Assembly (NCBI GenBank): GCA_015662405.1
Contig: DQUE01000161.1
Span: forward strand, 1 to 8,761
Direction: 5' to 3'
Length of the DNA: 8,761 nt
DNA from: Sulfurimonas autotrophica
GTDB taxonomy: Bacteria > Campylobacterota > Campylobacteria > Campylobacterales > Sulfurimonadaceae
The translations under genes were made by a program, and so were the position numbers. This document shows positions 5,706-8,761 of this stretch, in pieces (positions within the stretch are counted from its first letter, which is position 1; every line of letters begins with the position of its first letter). The notes under the pieces were generated by a model. It was not told where the DNA came from. It searched no databases and saw only the letters and a program-made list of their open reading frames with translations.

Positions 5706-6484
5706 GTGAAGTAATAGTAATTGCAAATCAAAAGGGTGGAGTGGGAAAAACCACTACTGCTGTAAACTTGGCAGCTTCACTGGCTGTTGCAGAAAAAAAA
5801 GTGCTTTTGATTGACTCTGATCCGCAGGCTAATGCCACGACATCGCTGGGCTTTCACAGGAATGATTATGAGTTTAACATTTATCATGTACTTATTGGAA
5901 CAAAAAAGCTTAAAGAGATTATATTAAAATCAGACTTGCCAACACTGCATTTAGTACCATCAAACATTGGGCTTGTTGGTATAGAAAAAGAGTATTATGA
6001 TGCAGATAAGGCAAAAGGGCGTGAGCTTGTTTTAAAAAATGCAATTGCAAATATCAAAAAAGATTATGATTATATTATAATAGATTCTCCTCCTGCGCTT
6101 GGACCTATGACTATTAATGCACTCTCAGCAGCTAACTCGGTCATTATTCCTATTCAGTGCGAATTTTTTGCACTGGAGGGTTTGGCACAACTGTTAAATA
6201 CGGTAAAGCTAGTGCGAAAATCTATTAATCCAAAACTGGCTGTGAAAGGGTTTTTACCAACAATGTTTTCATCACAAAATAATCTATCTAAACAAGTTTT
6301 TGCAGATTTGCGTCAGCATTTTAAGGGCAAACTCTTTAAAGATGCAGCAGACAAATATATTGTAGTACCGCGTAATGTAAAACTAGCAGAGTCTCCCTCT
6401 TTTGGAAAACCGGCAATCTTGTATGATGTCAAATCAAGCGGTTCTATTGCATATCAAAATTTAGCACAAGCGATAATAAAATAA
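5702..6484 (+). CDS. parA: Chromosome-partitioning ATPase ParA/Soj
   Basis: MinD/ParA-type deviant Walker ATPase that binds DNA non-specifically as an ATP dimer and, with ParB bound at parS, moves replicated origins apart. 260 residues, the length of chromosomal Soj-type proteins, without the N-terminal HTH of plasmid P1-type ParA. The Walker A motif is QKGGVGKTTT (10-19) with signature Lys11 and Lys16; the A' motif is LLIDSDPQANATTSLG (35-50), with Asp40 at the position needed for hydrolysis in B. subtilis Soj; the Walker B motif is YIIIDSPPALGPMT (from 124), with Asp128. The C-terminal VPRNVKLAESPSFGKPAILYD is typical of the family. The ATG overlaps the birA stop by four bases and the stop overlaps parB by one, so translation is probably coupled along birA-parA-parB. 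No parS-like palindrome was recognised nearby. Confidence 0.97.
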   Translation: MSEVIVIANQKGGVGKTTTAVNLAASLAVAEKKVLLIDSDPQANATTSLGFHRNDYEFNIYHVLIGTKKLKEIILKSDLPTLHLVPSNIGLVGIEKEYYDADKAKGRELVLKNAIANIKKDYDYIIIDSPPALGPMTINALSAANSVIIPIQCEFFALEGLAQLLNTVKLVRKSINPKLAVKGFLPTMFSSQNNLSKQVFADLRQHFKGKLFKDAADKYIVVPRNVKLAESPSFGKPAILYDVKSSGSIAYQNLAQAIIK

Positions 6485-7332
6485 TGAAGTCACAAAAGTT
6501 AGGTAGAGGGCTAGATGCGCTTCTTGGAGAGATAGATGAGGCATATGAAAATGAAGGTTCACAAAACGATGCTGTTTTGGAAATCCCTTTAAAAGATATA
6601 CGTCCTAATCCATTTCAACCAAGAAAATCATTTGATGAAGAGGCTCTTTTAGAACTTGCAGAATCTATAAAAAGTGATGGACTTATTCAGCCAATAGTTG
6701 TGAGTGAAGATATAGATGGTTATGTCTTAATCGCTGGTGAGAGACGTCTGCGTGCATCAAAATTAGCAAAACTCAAAGAGATACGAGCTGTAGTTCTTAA
6801 CTCTGATGAGCAAAAAATGAGACAGTTTGCTCTTATAGAAAATATTCAAAGAGAAGAGCTTAATGCTGTTGAGTTGGCAGAGGCCTATGCAGAACTCATT
6901 AAGCTCCATGATATAACGCATGATGAACTCTCTAATATTATTCACAAAAGTAGAGCACACATAACCAATACTTTACGTCTATTGCAACTTTCACCAAAAA
7001 CACAAAAAGCTTTGGTAGATAAAAAAATTTCTGCTGGACATGCAAAAGTTATGGTTGGCTTAGATGAAAAAGATCAACAGCTGATTTTGAACTCAATAGT
7101 CGGTCAAAAGTTAAGTGTTCGTGAAGTAGAAACAATGATAAAGTCTATGAGAAATAGAGATGTGCAAACAGATACTTCTACAAAAGAGAGACAAAACAGT
7201 TATGATTTTTCGCAACTCAAAGAAACACTCAATGATTTAGGATTAGATGCAAAGAGTGCAAAAAATAAAATAACTATTAATTTTGCATCGCAAGAAGAAA
7301 TTGATATATTCGTGTCACAATTTAGAAATTAA
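6484..7332 (+). CDS. parB: Chromosome-partitioning protein ParB/Spo0J (CTP-dependent DNA clamp)
   Basis: Binds parS sites near the origin, loads as a CTP-switched sliding clamp, and stimulates ParA. 282 residues. The conserved LGRGLDALLGE (6-16) near the N-terminus is the ParA-stimulating segment. The ParB/Srx-like CTPase domain follows: IRPNPFQPRKSFDEEALLELAESI (39-62), the C-motif GERRLRA (85-91), and the P-motif region ENIQREELNAVELAEAY (119-135). The HTH is around 145-167 (DELSNIIHKSRAHITNTLRLLQL) and is followed by GHAKVMVGL. A polar linker (about 222-240) leads to a small C-terminal dimerisation domain. The ATG overlaps the parA stop as TAATG, with no strong Shine-Dalgarno sequence, implying translational coupling. 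It is the last gene before the ATP synthase promoter. Confidence 0.96.
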   Translation: MKSQKLGRGLDALLGEIDEAYENEGSQNDAVLEIPLKDIRPNPFQPRKSFDEEALLELAESIKSDGLIQPIVVSEDIDGYVLIAGERRLRASKLAKLKEIRAVVLNSDEQKMRQFALIENIQREELNAVELAEAYAELIKLHDITHDELSNIIHKSRAHITNTLRLLQLSPKTQKALVDKKISAGHAKVMVGLDEKDQQLILNSIVGQKLSVREVETMIKSMRNRDVQTDTSTKERQNSYDFSQLKETLNDLGLDAKSAKNKITINFASQEEIDIFVSQFRN

Positions 7333-7388
7333 TAGATCAAATGGCAAATTTATACCTTCATTTAACTATCGTTTCAATTTTATCATAG

Positions 7389-7413
7389 TATAATCACGCA
7401 ACTTTTAGGAGGT
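7389..7413 (+). promoter_or_regulatory. Promoter -10 and consensus Shine-Dalgarno for the ATP synthase operon
   Basis: A perfect TATAAT at 7389-7394 lies in the 84-base gap after parB. T-rich patches occur upstream, but no TTGACA-like -35, as expected in Campylobacterota. The AGGAGGT at 7407-7413 is a full-consensus ribosome site, four bases (counting after AGGAGG) before the atpF' ATG, and is the strongest in the window. The -10 to ATG distance predicts a very short leader of roughly 15 bases. The ATP synthase genes therefore probably have their own transcription start, separate from parAB. No terminator hairpin was seen between parB and this promoter. Confidence 0.72.
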
Positions 7414-7416
7414 GCT

Positions 7417-7839
7417 ATGTTAGATATAAATCCAATACTACTTTTGGCTACATTTGTTGTATTTGTTTCCCTTATAGCCGTTTTAAATAGTTTACTTTAT
7501 AATCCATTACTTTCTTTTATGAAAAAGCGTGATGATGACATTAAAAAAGACCTTGAAAAAGTAGGTTCAAATGACAATGAAATCAATGAGCTTCAAGCAA
7601 AAGCGGAGTCAATAATTATGAATGCTAAACTAGAAGCTGCGGCCCTAAGAGAAAAAGTTATCGCGGATGCTAAGGAATTAGCTGAGAGTAAGTTAGAATC
7701 AAAACGTGCTGAACTCGCGGCAGAATATTTAGATTTTGAGCAATCACTTGCAAAGTCTAAAGATAAGTTGACTTCTGACTTAATGTCACAAGTTCCGGTG
7801 TTTAAAGAAGCTATTAAAGCTAAATTTAGTCAATTATAA
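7417..7839 (+). CDS. atpF': F1Fo ATP synthase subunit b' (Fo peripheral stalk)
   Basis: 140 residues with one N-terminal membrane segment (about 7-29, LLLATFVVFVSLIAVLNSLLYNPLL) and a long charged alpha-helical/coiled-coil region (about 36-135), the architecture of the b-type peripheral stalk that holds the F1 head against the rotor. The junction YNPLLSFMKKRDDDIKKDLE (28-47) and the following SIIMNAKLEAAALREKVIADAKELAE are typical of b/b' subunits. Because a second b-type gene follows nine bases later, this first one is taken as b', forming a b/b' heterodimer, as is usual in Campylobacterota, cyanobacteria and some alphaproteobacteria. It opens the operon behind its own promoter and the best Shine-Dalgarno in the window. 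Confidence 0.92.
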   Translation: MLDINPILLLATFVVFVSLIAVLNSLLYNPLLSFMKKRDDDIKKDLEKVGSNDNEINELQAKAESIIMNAKLEAAALREKVIADAKELAESKLESKRAELAAEYLDFEQSLAKSKDKLTSDLMSQVPVFKEAIKAKFSQL

Positions 7840-7842
7840 GGG
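7837..7842 (+). promoter_or_regulatory. Ribosome binding site deciding the GTG start of atpF
   Basis: TAAGGG, which includes the atpF' stop codon, lies six bases before the GTG at 7849. The overlapping ATG at 7847 is immediately followed by TGA, so it cannot be the start. The next in-frame ATG (7876) has no Shine-Dalgarno and would remove most of the hydrophobic N-terminus. Confidence 0.65.
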
Positions 7843-7848
7843 TGTGAT

Positions 7849-8361
7849 GTGAGTAGAATTTTAGTATTAGTGCTAATGATATCAACTTATGCATTAGCAT
7901 CTGAGCATGAGCATGCAGGTACAGATATAGTGCAAAGAACTGTAAACTTCTTGTTGTTCGCTGGGCTTGTTTGGTATCTAGTAGGGGAACCTGTAAAGAA
8001 TTTCTTTGCATCAAGAAGTCAGGCAATCGCTGATGAATTGAAAAAGGTTCAAGAAAAACTGAATGAATCAATTGCTCTTAAAAAAGAAGCGTTGGCAAAG
8101 ATTTCTGAAGCTGAAAAGTTTGCAGAAGAGTTAGCAGTCATTTCTAAAAAAGAGAATAAGATTTTGAATGACGCTATTATTGCACAAGCAGAGAGTGATA
8201 TAGAAGTGATGGTGAAAAAATTTGCTCTTAAAAAAGAGTTTGAAGAGAAAAAGATGATTCGCAGTGTAGTTGAGGATGTCATAAAAGAGACATTGAAACA
8301 AAGCAGTGATAGTTTTGATAGAGAAACTATGGCTAATATCATTTTGAAAAAGGTTGCCTAA
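7849..8361 (+). CDS. atpF: F1Fo ATP synthase subunit b with signal-peptide-like N-terminus
   Basis: 170 residues using a GTG start. Residues 1-18 (SRILVLVLMISTYALAS) look like a cleavable signal peptide: a basic start, a hydrophobic core and a small-residue ALA-S end. A short acidic/histidine patch, EHEHAGTD (19-26), follows. The expected b-subunit membrane anchor comes next (about 31-46, TVNFLLFAGLVWYLVG) and then the charged stalk helix (about 50-165, EELKK/KEF-type heptads). E. coli AtpF (156 residues) has only the single anchor. A similar hydrophobic leader is, as I recall, present in Helicobacter and other Campylobacterota AtpF. If it is cleaved, the mature N-terminus would be periplasmic with one anchor left, the normal topology. 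It lies nine bases after atpF' and directly abuts atpH. Confidence 0.93.
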   Translation: MSRILVLVLMISTYALASEHEHAGTDIVQRTVNFLLFAGLVWYLVGEPVKNFFASRSQAIADELKKVQEKLNESIALKKEALAKISEAEKFAEELAVISKKENKILNDAIIAQAESDIEVMVKKFALKKEFEEKKMIRSVVEDVIKETLKQSSDSFDRETMANIILKKVA

Positions 8362-8761
8362 ATGGAAGAGCTGATTGCAAAAAGATATATAAAAGCTTTG
8401 AGTATGGGTTCTGATGTAGCATCTATGCAAAATATCACAACACTGTTTTCTGCCTTGGCAGAGTCATTTAAAAATGACAAATTTGTGAGTATTATTGCTA
8501 ACCCAAGTGTAAAAGCAGAAGAAAAAGCAAACATTTTATTAGATGTAGTAAAAACTGCAAACTCTGATAAAGTAAATAATTTAATCAAACTATTAGTAGA
8601 TAATAGACGTATCAATATCATTCCTGCAATGGCGCAAGAATTAAAACATGATTTGGCAAAAGCTACTAAGACTTATGAGGGTGTTATCTATAGTGATGCT
8701 GATATCGATTCAAAAGTTATAGAAGAGTTAAGTGCCGGTTTAAGTAGAAAATACGATGCAA
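8362..8761 (+). CDS. atpH: F1Fo ATP synthase subunit delta, 3'-truncated by the window edge
   Basis: First 133 residues of the delta subunit (OSCP homologue), which joins the top of the F1 hexamer to the b/b' stalk. The visible MEELIAKRYIKALSMG start, the helical N-terminal domain with FVSIIANPSVKAEEK, and NNLIKLLVDNRRINIIPAMAQELKHDLAKATKTYEGVIYS are standard for the family; full-length proteins are about 175-180 residues, so roughly 45 are missing. The ATG follows the atpF stop with no intervening base, and the ribosome site is an A-run plus GG (8347-8353), eight bases upstream, inside atpF. The next genes are expected to be atpA, atpG, atpD and atpC, which cannot be checked here. Confidence 0.95.
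   Translation, partial: MEELIAKRYIKALSMGSDVASMQNITTLFSALAESFKNDKFVSIIANPSVKAEEKANILLDVVKTANSDKVNNLIKLLVDNRRINIIPAMAQELKHDLAKATKTYEGVIYSDADIDSKVIEELSAGLSRKYDA

Noticed and set aside
5702..7416. parS centromere site near parAB
   Set aside because: No palindrome resembling TGTTTCACGTGAAACA was recognised by eye in or around parAB; the isolated GTTTCA at 7371-7376 lacks its partner half. A motif scan tolerant of mismatches would settle it.
1..8761. CRISPR arrays, insertion sequences, tRNA/rRNA genes, toxin-antitoxin or defence systems
   Set aside because: No regularly spaced repeats, transposase-like proteins, tRNA-like cloverleaf or rRNA sequence were recognised; nearly all bases are accounted for by conserved core genes on one strand.

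Overview
The window is an AT-rich, gene-dense stretch of bacterial core chromosome with every recognisable gene on the + strand. Gene content and order (rplU-rpmA-obg-proB-fmt-birA-parA-parB-atpF'-atpF-atpH) match what I recall for Campylobacterota (Epsilonproteobacteria), for example the Campylobacter jejuni block from rplU to atpH. In Helicobacter pylori, fmt, birA, soj, spo0J and atpF' are also adjacent. Lineage traits in the proteins agree: a ProB without a PUA domain, a biotin ligase without an HTH domain, paired b'/b ATP synthase genes, and a b subunit with a signal-peptide-like start. A free-living relative such as Sulfurimonas is plausible, but that narrower placement is inference.

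Layout. (1) 1-975: the 3' part of dapE (lysine/peptidoglycan precursor synthesis), then after 96 bases ridA (1072-1464), an imine/enamine deaminase. (2) 1509-2197: a promoter with a clear TATAAT, a 5'-leader hairpin, rplU and rpmA (ribosomal proteins L21 and L27), then a stem-loop. (3) 2217-7332: a second promoter followed by a tightly packed run: obg (ribosome-associated GTPase), proB (glutamate 5-kinase), fmt (initiator-tRNA formyltransferase), birA (biotin ligase), parA and parB (chromosome segregation). Spacings run from +4 bases to a 38-base overlap, so this is very probably one operon. (4) 7389-8761: a third promoter and a consensus Shine-Dalgarno start the ATP synthase operon: b', b and delta subunits, with delta cut off by the window end.

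Together these genes serve ribosome assembly, translation initiation, chromosome partitioning and energy conservation. Nothing looks horizontally acquired. There is no mobile element, CRISPR array, tRNA, rRNA or defence-like locus, and no gene-free stretch over 300 bases; the longest gap is about 150 bases between rpmA and obg.

I do not see a new multi-gene system here. The most interesting points are within proteins and leaders: a biotin ligase with Ser where E. coli BirA has Arg118, an Obg with a non-canonical G4 motif and an extra segment, an AtpF with an apparent cleavable signal peptide and a GTG start, and compact hairpins or inverted repeats at the rplU, rpmA and obg boundaries.
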